DNA from: Pseudomonas putida
Lineage (GTDB): Bacteria; Pseudomonadota; Gammaproteobacteria; Pseudomonadales; Pseudomonadaceae
Assembly: GCF_002025705.1 (NCBI RefSeq)
Contig: NZ_CP018846.1
Coordinates: 5,137,501 to 5,201,500, forward strand
Direction of reading: 5' to 3'
DNA length: 64,000 nt
A program made the translations under genes and the position numbers. The notes beneath the pieces are model-generated. The model searched no databases, was not told the DNA's origin, and saw only the letters and a list, made by a program, of their open reading frames with translations. The first letter of the stretch is position 1; every line of letters starts with the position of its first letter. Shown piece by piece: positions 1 through 7,905 of the stretch.

Positions 1-687
1 CTGAACACCGTGAAAAACGCCATCGGCGTGTTGCTGCTGGGCTTGGCCATCGGCCTGCTCAGCCGTGTGCTACCGGGGCCGGCAACCTTGTTGCTGGTCG
101 GCTTCCTGGCTGCTGGCGTGGCCCTGTTCCTCGGTGCCCTGGAGTTCGTGGTCAAAACACCGCGCCAACGGCTGGCGCAACTGCTGGGCCTGGCTTTGCT
201 GGTTTATGCCCTGGCCTGCTGGTATGGCGCCCTGAATGGCCAGGGTGATCCGCTGCGCCCATTGCCAGCCCCCGTAGTGGCAAGCGCCAGCAGCCAGACG
301 GCGGCAACATCAAGCGCCTGGCAAACCGTGACCACACCGGCCGCGCTGGATGCTGCCCTGGCCGACGCCAAGGCCGCCGGCCAACCGGTGCTGCTGGACT
401 GGTACGCCGACTGGTGCATCAGTTGCAAGGTGATCGAGCACGAGGTGCTCAATGCACCGCAGGTACAGGGCCAGTTGAGCGCCTTCAAGTTGCTGCGTTT
501 CGACATCACCGAGAGCAGCGCCGAACAACGCACCCTGCTCGACCGCTATCAGTTGTTCGGGCCGCCAGCACTGCTGTTCTTTGCGGCGAACGGCAGCGAA
601 ATGACCACCGATCGGGTGATTGGCGAGATAAACGCCGGGGAATTTGCACAGATTCTGACGCGCGTGCGCAGCAAACTCGGTCTATAA
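1..687 (+). CDS. dsbD: Thiol:disulfide interchange protein DsbD, C-terminal part (5' truncated by window edge)
   Basis: The reading frame is open from the first base of the window, so this is the 3' end of a longer gene. The visible part begins with two or three hydrophobic membrane segments. It then has a periplasmic linker rich in Ala, Ser and Thr, and ends in a thioredoxin-like domain with the motif WYADWCISCK, whose two cysteines are spaced CxxC. This is the gamma domain of DsbD. DsbD passes electrons from cytoplasmic thioredoxin across the inner membrane to periplasmic DsbC, DsbG and CcmG partners. The following gene is aroQ, which matches the Pseudomonas order dsbD-aroQ-accB-accC. The N-terminal beta domain and most of the membrane domain lie outside the window. 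Function is well supported by the motif and context. Confidence 0.9.
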   Translation: MNTVKNAIGVLLLGLAIGLLSRVLPGPATLLLVGFLAAGVALFLGALEFVVKTPRQRLAQLLGLALLVYALACWYGALNGQGDPLRPLPAPVVASASSQTAATSSAWQTVTTPAALDAALADAKAAGQPVLLDWYADWCISCKVIEHEVLNAPQVQGQLSAFKLLRFDITESSAEQRTLLDRYQLFGPPALLFFAANGSEMTTDRVIGEINAGEFAQILTRVRSKLGL

Positions 688-712
688 CTTCCCGCGTGCG
701 GGGAATTTTCTC
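688..712 (+). terminator. Possible weak terminator after dsbD
   Basis: A short hairpin (TTCCC, loop, GGGGAA) immediately follows the dsbD stop codon and is trailed by a short T-rich stretch. The stem is short, so this is tentative. Confidence 0.35.
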
Positions 713-866
713 CAAATGAGTGACCAGATTTAATTATTTGGTCACATACTTCGCGCGAACCTCGGGCAACGTGCTGGCTATTGCCGGGAACTGGACACTT
801 GCCGTCGCTTTGCGGCACACTCGCCGCGCTGTGTCGAATTGCCCTACAAATCCAAGGAAACCGCAG

Positions 867-1319
867 ATGGCAACCCTACTGGTGCTTCACGGCCCCAACC
901 TGAACCTGCTCGGGACTCGCGAACCGGGCCACTACGGCGCCGTGACCCTGGCCCAGATCAACCAGGACCTGGAGCAGCGTGCCCGCGCCGCTGGCCACCA
1001 TCTGCAGTACCTGCAGAGCAATGCCGAGTACGAACTGATCGAACGTATTCACGCTGCACGCAACGAGGGTGTGGACTTCATCCTGATCAATCCGGCTGCT
1101 TTCACCCACACAAGCGTCGCATTACGTGACGCATTGCTCGCGGTGAGCATCCCATTCATCGAAGTGCACCTGTCCAACGTGCACAAACGCGAACCGTTCC
1201 GTCACCACTCCTACTTTTCCGATGTTGCCGTAGGAGTGATCTGCGGCCTGGGCGCCAGCGGTTATCGCCTGGCTCTGGAGTCTGCACTGGAACAACTGGC
1301 TGCCAACGCACAGCCCTGA
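867..1319 (+). CDS. aroQ: 3-dehydroquinate dehydratase, type II
   Basis: This 150-residue protein is a type II dehydroquinase, which converts 3-dehydroquinate to 3-dehydroshikimate in the shikimate pathway for aromatic amino acids. The N-terminus MATLLVLHGPNLNLLGTREP holds the family signature GPNLNLLGxRxP. The mid-protein stretch INPAAFTHTSVALRDAL and the later EVHLSNVHKREPFRHHSYFS carry the catalytic and substrate-binding His and Arg residues known for the family. The ATG at 867 is preferred over longer in-frame starts. It gives the usual 145-150 residue length, begins exactly at the conserved fold, and has an AAGGAA ribosome-binding site about 10 bases upstream. The gene lies 100 bp before accB, the conserved aroQ-accB-accC arrangement of gammaproteobacteria. 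Confidence 0.96.
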   Translation: MATLLVLHGPNLNLLGTREPGHYGAVTLAQINQDLEQRARAAGHHLQYLQSNAEYELIERIHAARNEGVDFILINPAAFTHTSVALRDALLAVSIPFIEVHLSNVHKREPFRHHSYFSDVAVGVICGLGASGYRLALESALEQLAANAQP

Positions 1320-1325
1320 TAACGA

Positions 1326-1353
1326 AAACCCTGGCCTCAGTGGGCCGGGGTTA
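1326..1353 (+). terminator. Hairpin between aroQ and accB
   Basis: AACCCTGGCC and GGGCCGGGGTT form an imperfect stem around a short loop just after the aroQ stop. There is no long T-run, so it may attenuate rather than stop transcription before accB. Confidence 0.4.
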
Positions 1354-1419
1354 GAGAGAAACGTTCAGATACGTTTTTAAATTTCGCCCCCTGACCGAAC
1401 CTTTGGGAGTTGATGATTA

Positions 1420-1881
1420 ATGGATATCCGTAAAGTCAAGAAACTGATCGAGCTGCTGGAAGAGTCTGGCATCGACGAGCTGGAGATCAAGGAAGGCGAA
1501 GAGTCGGTCCGTATCAGCCGCCACAGCAAGACCCCGGCTGCCCAGCAGTTCTACGCACCTGCGCCAATGGCTGCCGCGCCTGTCGCAGCTCCAGTTGCCG
1601 CCGCTGCTCCAGCCGCCGAAGCCGCTGCTGCTGCACCAGCCCTGAAAGGCACCGTGATCCGTTCGCCGATGGTCGGTACTTTCTACCGCAAGCCTTCGCC
1701 GACCTCGCCGAACTTCGCTGAAGTCGGTCAGTCCGTGAAGAAAGGCGACACCCTGTGCATCGTCGAAGCCATGAAGATGATGAACCACATCGAAGCCGAT
1801 GTCGGCGGTGTCATCGACGCCATCCTGGTGGAAGACGGCCAGCCGGTTGAGTTCGACCAGCCGCTGTTCACCATCGTTTGA
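1420..1881 (+). CDS. accB: Biotin carboxyl carrier protein of acetyl-CoA carboxylase
   Basis: This 153-residue protein carries biotin for acetyl-CoA carboxylase, the committed step of fatty-acid synthesis. The N-terminal 30 residues (MDIRKVKKLIELLEESGIDE) match the conserved BCCP start. A flexible Ala/Pro-rich linker spans about residues 45-78. The C-terminal biotinyl domain contains the biotinylation motif EAMKMMN with the target lysine at residue 119. The domain also has the thumb-type segment typical of AccB (SPMVGTFYRKPSPTSPNF). It is followed after 17 bp by accC, with which it forms a conserved two-gene operon. In related bacteria this operon is autoregulated by AccB, but nothing in this sequence shows that directly. 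Confidence 0.97.
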   Translation: MDIRKVKKLIELLEESGIDELEIKEGEESVRISRHSKTPAAQQFYAPAPMAAAPVAAPVAAAAPAAEAAAAAPALKGTVIRSPMVGTFYRKPSPTSPNFAEVGQSVKKGDTLCIVEAMKMMNHIEADVGGVIDAILVEDGQPVEFDQPLFTIV

Positions 1882-1898
1882 ATCGCGGAGAGCCAACG

Positions 1899-3254
1899 AT
1901 GTCTGGGAAGCTCGAAAAAGTCCTGATCGCCAACCGTGGGGAAATTGCCCTGCGGATCCTGCGTGCCTGCAAAGAGCTGGGCATCAAGACCGTCGCGGTG
2001 CACTCCACCGCCGACCGTGAACTGATGCACCTGGGCCTGGCAGACGAGTCGGTCTGCATCGGCCCTGCATCGTCCAAGGATTCCTACCTGCACATCCCGG
2101 CGATCATCGCTGCCGCCGAAGTTACCGGCGCCACCGCGATCCACCCGGGCTACGGCTTCCTCGCGGAAAACGCCGATTTCGCCGAGCAGGTAGAGAAGTC
2201 CGGTTTTGCCTTCATCGGCCCGAAAGCCGACACCATTCGCCTGATGGGCGACAAGGTTTCGGCCAAGGACGCGATGATCAAGTCGGGCGTTCCAACCGTA
2301 CCGGGCTCCGATGGCCCGCTGCCGGAAGACGAAGAGGTCGCCCTGGCGATCGCCCGTGACGTCGGCTACCCGGTGATCATCAAGGCCGCCGGTGGCGGTG
2401 GTGGTCGCGGCATGCGCGTGGTGCACAAGGAAGAGGACCTGATCGCCTCGGCCAAGCTCACCCGTACCGAAGCCGGTGCTGCCTTCGGCAACCCGATGGT
2501 CTACCTGGAAAAGTTCCTGACCAACCCACGTCACGTGGAAGTTCAGGTGCTGTCCGACGGCCAGGGCAACGCCATCCACCTGGGCGACCGCGACTGCTCG
2601 CTGCAGCGCCGTCACCAGAAGGTGCTGGAAGAAGCCCCGGCCCCAGGCATCGACGAGAAGGCCCGCCAGGAAGTCTTCAAGCGTTGCGTCGATGCGTGCG
2701 TCGAAATCGGCTACCGCGGTGCCGGCACCTTCGAGTTCCTGTACGAGAACGGCCGTTTCTACTTCATCGAGATGAACACCCGTGTGCAGGTTGAGCACCC
2801 GGTGTCGGAGATGGTCACCGGTATCGACATCGTCAAGGAGATGCTGAGCATCGCCGCTGGCAACAAGCTGTCGTTCCGCCAGGAAGACGTGGTCATCCGT
2901 GGCCACTCGCTGGAGTGCCGGATCAACGCCGAAGACCCGAAGAAGTTCATTCCGAGCCCAGGCAAGGTCAAGCACTTCCACGCCCCGGGCGGCAACGGCG
3001 TACGCGTCGATTCGCACCTGTACAGCGGCTATTCGGTTCCGCCGAACTATGACTCGCTGATCGGCAAGCTGATCACCTACGGCAAGGACCGCGACGAAGC
3101 CATGGCGCGCATGCGCAATGCCCTGGACGAGATCGTCGTCGACGGCATCAAGACCAACATCCCGCTGCACCGCGACCTGGTGCGTGATGAAGGTTTCTGC
3201 AAAGGCGGCGTGAACATCCACTACCTCGAGCACAAACTGGCCAACCAGGAGTGA
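1899..3254 (+). CDS. accC: Biotin carboxylase subunit of acetyl-CoA carboxylase
   Basis: This 451-residue protein carboxylates the biotin on AccB using ATP and bicarbonate. It opens with the biotin carboxylase N-domain (LEKVLIANRGEIALRILRAC). An ATP-grasp domain follows, with the glycine-rich loop KAAGGGGGRGMRVV and the active-site segments HLGDRDCSLQRRHQKVLEEAPAP and FYFIEMNTRVQVEHPVSE. The usual C-terminal biotin carboxylase domain ends the protein. The ATG at 1899 is chosen because it begins the conserved MSGKLEKVLIANRGE start and follows a GGAG-like ribosome-binding site. An in-frame start seven codons earlier overlaps accB and is less likely. Length and motifs are normal for the family. 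Confidence 0.97.
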   Translation: MSGKLEKVLIANRGEIALRILRACKELGIKTVAVHSTADRELMHLGLADESVCIGPASSKDSYLHIPAIIAAAEVTGATAIHPGYGFLAENADFAEQVEKSGFAFIGPKADTIRLMGDKVSAKDAMIKSGVPTVPGSDGPLPEDEEVALAIARDVGYPVIIKAAGGGGGRGMRVVHKEEDLIASAKLTRTEAGAAFGNPMVYLEKFLTNPRHVEVQVLSDGQGNAIHLGDRDCSLQRRHQKVLEEAPAPGIDEKARQEVFKRCVDACVEIGYRGAGTFEFLYENGRFYFIEMNTRVQVEHPVSEMVTGIDIVKEMLSIAAGNKLSFRQEDVVIRGHSLECRINAEDPKKFIPSPGKVKHFHAPGGNGVRVDSHLYSGYSVPPNYDSLIGKLITYGKDRDEAMARMRNALDEIVVDGIKTNIPLHRDLVRDEGFCKGGVNIHYLEHKLANQE

Positions 3255-3274
3255 TCGCGTTAGCGTGATGCATG

Positions 3275-3303
3275 AAAACCCCGGCCCAGTGCCGGGGTTT
3301 TTA
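3275..3303 (+). terminator. Rho-independent terminator of accBC
   Basis: The 11-bp stem AAAACCCCGGC / GCCGGGGTTTT with a five-base loop (CCAGT) is followed by T-rich sequence, 20 bp after the accC stop. It can also act on the convergent gene at 3339-3836. Confidence 0.9.
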
Positions 3304-3338
3304 TTGGCCCTCACGGCGGGCACACGACCCTCGCAGCG

Positions 3339-3836
3339 TCAGCGCTCGCTTGTAGGAAGCACCTCCATGGGCTGCTGCCTCCACCACTTGGCCTGCAGGT
3401 CGAGAAAAACATCAATCTCCGTGTTTGCGTCCAGAAACTCACCGAGCTGCTGCAAATGTGCGTTCAGTAATTGCGCAATACGTTTGTCATAGGACGATAC
3501 GTCGACAAGGTCTTTCGGCCTGCCCTGCCAGTGCCGCAGCAGATAATCTTCATAGGCATGCAGCAACCGGCTGCGCACACTCTCTATAACGATCTCGGCC
3601 ACGTCATGCTGGTCGATTGCGATTTCAGCCCGCCAGGCTTCATCTTCTCGGTTTAGAGCAGCCCCTCGCATAACGGCAAGCTGGCCAGGTGTAATGGCTG
3701 CCCCCATCAGCGTTTGAAACCCGACCGCCAGGTGTTCGTCTAGAACGTCCATAAAAGTGGCCTGAGACTGCAGGCTGGCAGTGAAGGCCTCGCTCCATTG
3801 GAACAGTCGCTGTTGCAAGTCATCGTTTTCGCTCAT
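3339..3836 (-). CDS. Hypothetical protein, about 165 residues
   Basis: I do not recognise the family. The predicted 165-residue product (starting MSENDDLQQRLFQWSEAF) is acidic, cytoplasmic in character and apparently all-helical, with no signal peptide or membrane segment. It is rich in Gln, Leu, Glu and Trp and has no obvious metal or nucleotide motif. It is transcribed against the flow of its neighbours, between the accBC terminator and prmA. Its 3' end converges on that terminator. The start at 3836 is the first ATG of a frame whose amino acid composition looks like a genuine protein. The opposite strand here has only short open stretches. It is probably a real but lineage-restricted gene. 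Confidence 0.6.
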   Translation of the reverse strand: MSENDDLQQRLFQWSEAFTASLQSQATFMDVLDEHLAVGFQTLMGAAITPGQLAVMRGAALNREDEAWRAEIAIDQHDVAEIVIESVRSRLLHAYEDYLLRHWQGRPKDLVDVSSYDKRIAQLLNAHLQQLGEFLDANTEIDVFLDLQAKWWRQQPMEVLPTSER

Positions 3837-4045
3837 GTCCAGACACCCGAGTCATTGAAGAGGAGCTACAAATTAGTGCCCTCAAGCGCGCGACAAGGGA
3901 TAAATACTGCTTGGGTTCCTGTGCAAGCGCTGATCATCCTCCACTGCCTGTCCGGCCTGCTCTACAAACCCCCCGCACTCGCGTAAACTGCCAGCCTTCG
4001 CGCAGCCTCGGGCTGCCCCTGTCAGATTTACCAAAGGTGCCCGCC

Positions 4046-4924
4046 ATGCCTTGGCTGCAAGTACGCCTGGCCATCAGCCCGGAACAAGCCGAAACCTACG
4101 AAGACGCCCTGCTCGAAGTAGGCGCCGTATCGGTCACGTTCATGGATGCCGAAGACCAGCCGATCTTCGAACCCGACCTCAACACCACCCCGCTGTGGTC
4201 GCACACTCACTTGCTGGCACTGTTCGAAGCCGACGCCGAGCCTGAAGCGGTGTTCGCCCACCTGCAATTGCTGACCGGCGCCGAACTGCCCGAGCACCAG
4301 GCCGAGGTGATCGAGGACCAGGACTGGGAACGCAGCTGGATGGACGGTTTCCAGCCGATGCGCTTCGGCCAGCGCCTGTGGATCGTGCCGAGCTGGCACG
4401 ATGCCCCGGAAAAGGACGCAGTCAACCTGCTGCTCGACCCGGGCCTGGCCTTCGGCACCGGCACCCACCCGACCACCGCGCTGTGCCTGGAATGGCTCGA
4501 CGGCCAGCAGTTGCAAGGCACCCAGGTGCTGGACTTCGGATGCGGCTCGGGCATTCTCGCCATCGCCGCCCTGCTGCTGGGCGCTCGCGAGGCCGTGGGT
4601 ACCGACATCGACGTGCAGGCCATCGAGGCCTCGCGTGACAACGCCCAGCGCAACGGCATCGCCGACGACAAGCTGGCGCTGTACCTGCCCGAGCACATGC
4701 CGGCCATGCAGGCCGACGTGCTGGTCGCCAATATCCTCGCCGGCCCGCTGGTTTCGCTGGCGCCGCAGTTGTCCGGCCTGGTTCGCCCAGGCGGCCTGCT
4801 GGCGCTGTCGGGTATCCTCGCCGAACAGGGTGAGGAAGTGGCCGCAGCCTACGCTGCCGACTTCGACCTGGACCCGATCGTCGTGCGCGACGGCTGGGTG
4901 CGCATCAGTGGTCGGCGCCGCTAA
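4046..4924 (+). CDS. prmA: Ribosomal protein L11 methyltransferase
   Basis: This 292-residue protein methylates ribosomal protein L11 at several amino groups using S-adenosylmethionine. The N-terminal substrate-recognition domain (MPWLQVRLAISPEQAETYED) matches PrmA. The C-terminal Rossmann methyltransferase domain shows the substrate-loop motif DPGLAFGTGTHPTT, the SAM-binding motif I VLDFGCGSGILAIAALLLGA, and motif IV VANILAGPLV. The ATG at 4046 gives the standard length and begins at the conserved N-terminus. The gene sits upstream of the zinc-ribbon membrane protein and dusB-fis, as in other Pseudomonas. Confidence 0.96.
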   Translation: MPWLQVRLAISPEQAETYEDALLEVGAVSVTFMDAEDQPIFEPDLNTTPLWSHTHLLALFEADAEPEAVFAHLQLLTGAELPEHQAEVIEDQDWERSWMDGFQPMRFGQRLWIVPSWHDAPEKDAVNLLLDPGLAFGTGTHPTTALCLEWLDGQQLQGTQVLDFGCGSGILAIAALLLGAREAVGTDIDVQAIEASRDNAQRNGIADDKLALYLPEHMPAMQADVLVANILAGPLVSLAPQLSGLVRPGGLLALSGILAEQGEEVAAAYAADFDLDPIVVRDGWVRISGRRR

Positions 4925-4966
4925 GCGGGCCTAGAATACTTCTCTGCACAGCTCCCGGATTGCCGC

Positions 4967-6286
4967 ATGACCGACAGTTTCGTCACCCAGTGCCCGCATT
5001 GCCAGACCAGCTTTCGCGTCACCCATCACCAGTTGAGCGTGGCTCGCGGCGTCGTGCGCTGCGGGCACTGCCTGCAGGTGTTCAATGCGGCCAAGCAGTT
5101 GCTGGAGCAAAACCGTGCCGGAGCCAGCGTCGCCCCTGCGTCGCCACCGCCTGCGGTGGTCGAACCGGTCGCGGCGCCAGAACCGGTCGCCAGCGAGCCT
5201 CCGCCGGTCGAGGAACAAGACTGGGCCATTACCGCACAGGCGCTTGATGAGCTCGACCTGGACCAGGAACTCGCCCGTCTGGAACGCCGTGGCGAGCCTG
5301 GCGAACCGCGCGCGGACGCCAAGGCCGATGCCTTGCAGGCCCGCCGCGACGAACCGGCAGCCGATGAGGCTGGCGACGAACTGTTCGGCACCGCTACCGA
5401 CGACCGCCATGAGCCGCTTGCGGCCCACGAACCGGCGCCGGTGCTGCTGGACGAGCAGCCACTGGAGCCCGAGCCTGGTGATCGTACCGAGCCGACCCTC
5501 GGTGGCAACCTCGACCTCGATCTGGACGACGAACCGCCCACGCAACGTGCTGCCGAGCCAGAGCCTGCACAGCGGTTCGACGAACCCGATGACGATGTCA
5601 TCCACGAAAAGGGCCTCAGCGCCCGTGATGACGACGACACCGACCTCCATCTGTCGGCCCGCGACGACGACCCGCTCGAGCCAATGCCCGGCGAACGCCT
5701 GGAGCCCGGCTTTGCCGCCAGGCCCGAGCGCCCGTCGCGCAAGGAGCCGCTGGTCGACGTGGTTGACGACCCACTGCAACTGGGTTGGGAGAAACCGCAG
5801 CCCAACTGGGGCAAGCGCCTGCTGTGGGGTTTCCTGACCCTGCTGGCCGCCGGCCTGCTGGCCTTCCAGTACGTGTGGTTCCATTTCGACGAGCTGGCCC
5901 GCCAGGACCAGTACCGGCCGATCTTCCTGCAACTGTGCCCGATGCTGGGCTGCGAAGTTCCGACCCGCGTCGATATCGGCCGGATCAAGAGCAGCAACCT
6001 GGTCGTGCGCAGCCACCCGGATTTCAAAGGTGCGCTGATCGTCGATGCGATCATCTACAACCGCGCACCGTTCGCCCAGCCGTTCCCGCTGCTGGAGCTG
6101 CGTTTCGCCGACCTCAACGGCCAGTTGATTGCCAGCCGTCGCTTCAAACCCAGCGAGTACCTGTCGGGCGAACTGGCCGGGCGCGGTGAGATGCCCAGCC
6201 AGACACCGATCCACATCGCCCTGGATATTCTCGACCCAGGCCCGAAGGCCGTGAACTACAGCTTGAGTTTCCGCTCCCCCGAATGA
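4967..6286 (+). CDS. Zinc-ribbon, DUF3426-type single-pass membrane protein
   Basis: This 439-residue protein has three parts. The N-terminus is a small zinc ribbon of the MJ0042 type, with two CxxC pairs (CPHC near residue 9 and CGHC near residue 33). A long, very acidic, Pro/Glu/Asp-rich and probably disordered region follows, from about residue 50 to 265. Then comes one membrane helix at about residues 284-306 (LLWGFLTLLAAGLLAFQYVW) and a C-terminal DUF3426 domain of about 130 residues, probably periplasmic. DUF3426 proteins are common in gamma- and betaproteobacteria next to prmA, but their role is not established. The conserved position between prmA and dusB suggests co-expression with translation and tRNA modification genes; that link is inference. 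Confidence 0.85.
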   Translation: MTDSFVTQCPHCQTSFRVTHHQLSVARGVVRCGHCLQVFNAAKQLLEQNRAGASVAPASPPPAVVEPVAAPEPVASEPPPVEEQDWAITAQALDELDLDQELARLERRGEPGEPRADAKADALQARRDEPAADEAGDELFGTATDDRHEPLAAHEPAPVLLDEQPLEPEPGDRTEPTLGGNLDLDLDDEPPTQRAAEPEPAQRFDEPDDDVIHEKGLSARDDDDTDLHLSARDDDPLEPMPGERLEPGFAARPERPSRKEPLVDVVDDPLQLGWEKPQPNWGKRLLWGFLTLLAAGLLAFQYVWFHFDELARQDQYRPIFLQLCPMLGCEVPTRVDIGRIKSSNLVVRSHPDFKGALIVDAIIYNRAPFAQPFPLLELRFADLNGQLIASRRFKPSEYLSGELAGRGEMPSQTPIHIALDILDPGPKAVNYSLSFRSPE

Positions 6287-6370
6287 GCTGCAAGCTGCAA
6301 GCTACAGGCGGCAAGAACCCGATAGCCGGCCTGCCCCCTCTTGCAGCTTGAAGCGTGCGACTTGCAGCTC
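6285..6370. repeat. Long-stem inverted repeat between the DUF3426 gene and dusB
   Basis: GAGCTGCAAG at 6285-6294 is perfectly complementary to CTTGCAGCTC at 6361-6370. The intervening bases contain further GCAAGCT repeats and a second internal inverted pair. The element differs from the GGAGCGGCC REP palindromes elsewhere in this window. It may act as a transcription terminator or as an mRNA-stabilising structure. Confidence 0.6.
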
Positions 6371-6494
6371 AACGGCATAAGCCGACAGCTGTACAGAATT
6401 TATCCAAATCCTTCTTTATCCGGTCACCGAGAGCGGGTATCATGCCAACCCTTTTTCGGACTCCAATGATTCGGCCCCACAACAGGGAACACCT

Positions 6495-7508
6495 ATGTCG
6501 GCGGTACGCATCGGCCCATACACACTACGCAACAACCTGATCCTCGCGCCCATGGCCGGGGTCACGGACCAGCCTTTCCGTACACTTTGCAAGCGCCTGG
6601 GCGCAGGCATGGTGGTGTCGGAGATGGTCAGCAGCGACATGAGCCTGTGGAACAGCCGCAAGTCCAGCCTGCGCCGCATCCATGAAGGTGATCCCGAGCC
6701 GCGCTCGGTGCAGATCGCCGGCGGTGATGCGCAGATGATGGCAGCAGCAGCCCGGGCCAACGTCGAGGCAGGCGCCCAGATCATCGATATCAACATGGGC
6801 TGCCCGGCAAAAAAAGTCTGCAACAAAGCTGCAGGCTCTGCTTTATTGAGAGATGAAGCTCTGGTCGCCGAAATCCTCCACGCCGTGGTCGGCGCGGTGG
6901 ATGTACCGGTGACGCTGAAAATCCGCACCGGCTGGGACCGGGCGAACAAGAACGGCCTGAACGTGGCGAAGATCGCCGAACAGGCCGGCATCCAGGCGCT
7001 GGCGGTGCACGGCCGTACACGCGCCGACCTGTACACCGGCGAAGCCGAATACGACACCATCGCTGCCATCAAGCAGGCGGTGTCGATCCCGGTTTTCGCC
7101 AATGGCGATATCACTTCGCCAGAAAAGGCCCGGGCGGTGCTGGATGCCACCGGGGTCGACGGCTTGCTGATTGGCCGGGCTGCTCAGGGGCGGCCATGGA
7201 TCTTTCGCGAGATCGAACATTTTTTGGGGACTGGCCAGCATTTGCCGGCCCCGCAGTTGGACGAAGTGGAACGTATCCTGCTGGAGCACCTGGCCGCGCT
7301 GCATGCCTTCTATGGCGATGTGATGGGCGTACGTATCGCCCGCAAGCACGTTGGCTGGTACCTGGCAACACGACCCGGCGGCAAGGAGTTTCGCTCCCGG
7401 TTCAACGCTTTGGAAGACACACAAGCGCAGTGCGCCAACGTTCGCGAGTACTTCAGCGAACGTCGACAGAGCCTTGAGACAGAGGACGGACAAGGGGTGG
7501 CCGCATGA
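6495..7508 (+). CDS. dusB: tRNA-dihydrouridine synthase B
   Basis: This 337-residue flavoenzyme reduces uridines in tRNA to dihydrouridine using NADPH. It is a TIM-barrel Dus protein with the N-terminal motif ILAPMAGVTDQPFR. The FMN and active-site segment is INMGCPAKKVCNKAAGSALL, in which Cys103 is the expected catalytic cysteine. Further motifs are the tRNA-binding AVHGRTR and the phosphate-binding ANGDI and GLLIGRAAQGRPW. It overlaps the fis start by four bases (ATGA). This is the classic dusB-fis operon of gammaproteobacteria, in which dusB translation is known to help fis expression. Confidence 0.96.
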   Translation: MSAVRIGPYTLRNNLILAPMAGVTDQPFRTLCKRLGAGMVVSEMVSSDMSLWNSRKSSLRRIHEGDPEPRSVQIAGGDAQMMAAAARANVEAGAQIIDINMGCPAKKVCNKAAGSALLRDEALVAEILHAVVGAVDVPVTLKIRTGWDRANKNGLNVAKIAEQAGIQALAVHGRTRADLYTGEAEYDTIAAIKQAVSIPVFANGDITSPEKARAVLDATGVDGLLIGRAAQGRPWIFREIEHFLGTGQHLPAPQLDEVERILLEHLAALHAFYGDVMGVRIARKHVGWYLATRPGGKEFRSRFNALEDTQAQCANVREYFSERRQSLETEDGQGVAA

Positions 7509-7825
7509 CGATGATGACTGAGACATTAGTGAGTGGAACAACGCCCGTGAGCGACAACGCCAACCTCAAACAGCACCTCAACACGCCGAGCGAAGAGGGC
7601 CAGACCCTTCGCGACAGCGTCGAGAAGGCGCTGCACAACTACTTCGCACACCTGGAAGGCGCGACCGTCACCGACGTGTACAACCTGGTGCTCTCCGAAG
7701 TCGAGGCGCCCCTGCTCGAAAGCGTGATGAACTACGTGAAGGGCAACCAGACCAAGGCCAGCGAGATGCTCGGGCTCAACCGTGGCACCCTGCGCAAGAA
7801 GCTCAAGCAGTACGACTTGTTGTAA
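7505..7825 (+). CDS. fis: DNA-binding protein Fis
   Basis: Fis is a small nucleoid-associated protein that bends DNA and coordinates growth-rate dependent transcription. The predicted product has up to 106 residues. The C-terminal part holds the conserved dimerisation helices and a helix-turn-helix, NQTKASEMLGLNRGTLRKKL, which is nearly invariant in the family. The N-terminal 25 residues are variable. Several ATG codons (7505, 7511, 7514) and a GTG at 7547 could start translation. The one at 7505 overlaps the dusB stop by four bases and supports translational coupling. A strong terminator follows. Confidence 0.95.
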   Translation: MTMMTETLVSGTTPVSDNANLKQHLNTPSEEGQTLRDSVEKALHNYFAHLEGATVTDVYNLVLSEVEAPLLESVMNYVKGNQTKASEMLGLNRGTLRKKLKQYDLL

Positions 7826-7842
7826 GCCAGAATCCCAATCAG

Positions 7843-7875
7843 AAAAGGCGGCCTCTGCGAAGAGACGCCTTTTTT
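7843..7875 (+). terminator. Rho-independent terminator of dusB-fis
   Basis: AAAAGGCG pairs with CGCCTTTT, with additional internal pairing (TCT/AGA), and a run of six T residues follows. It ends the dusB-fis operon 18 bp after the fis stop. Confidence 0.9.
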
Positions 7876-7905
7876 GCTGACTCCACCGCGTTATTGGAAC
7901 CCGAA

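Noticed and set aside
1728..3323. A 531-codon open frame on the minus strand opposite accB-accC
   Set aside because: It is a reverse shadow of the highly codon-biased accBC genes. accBC are certain from their motifs.
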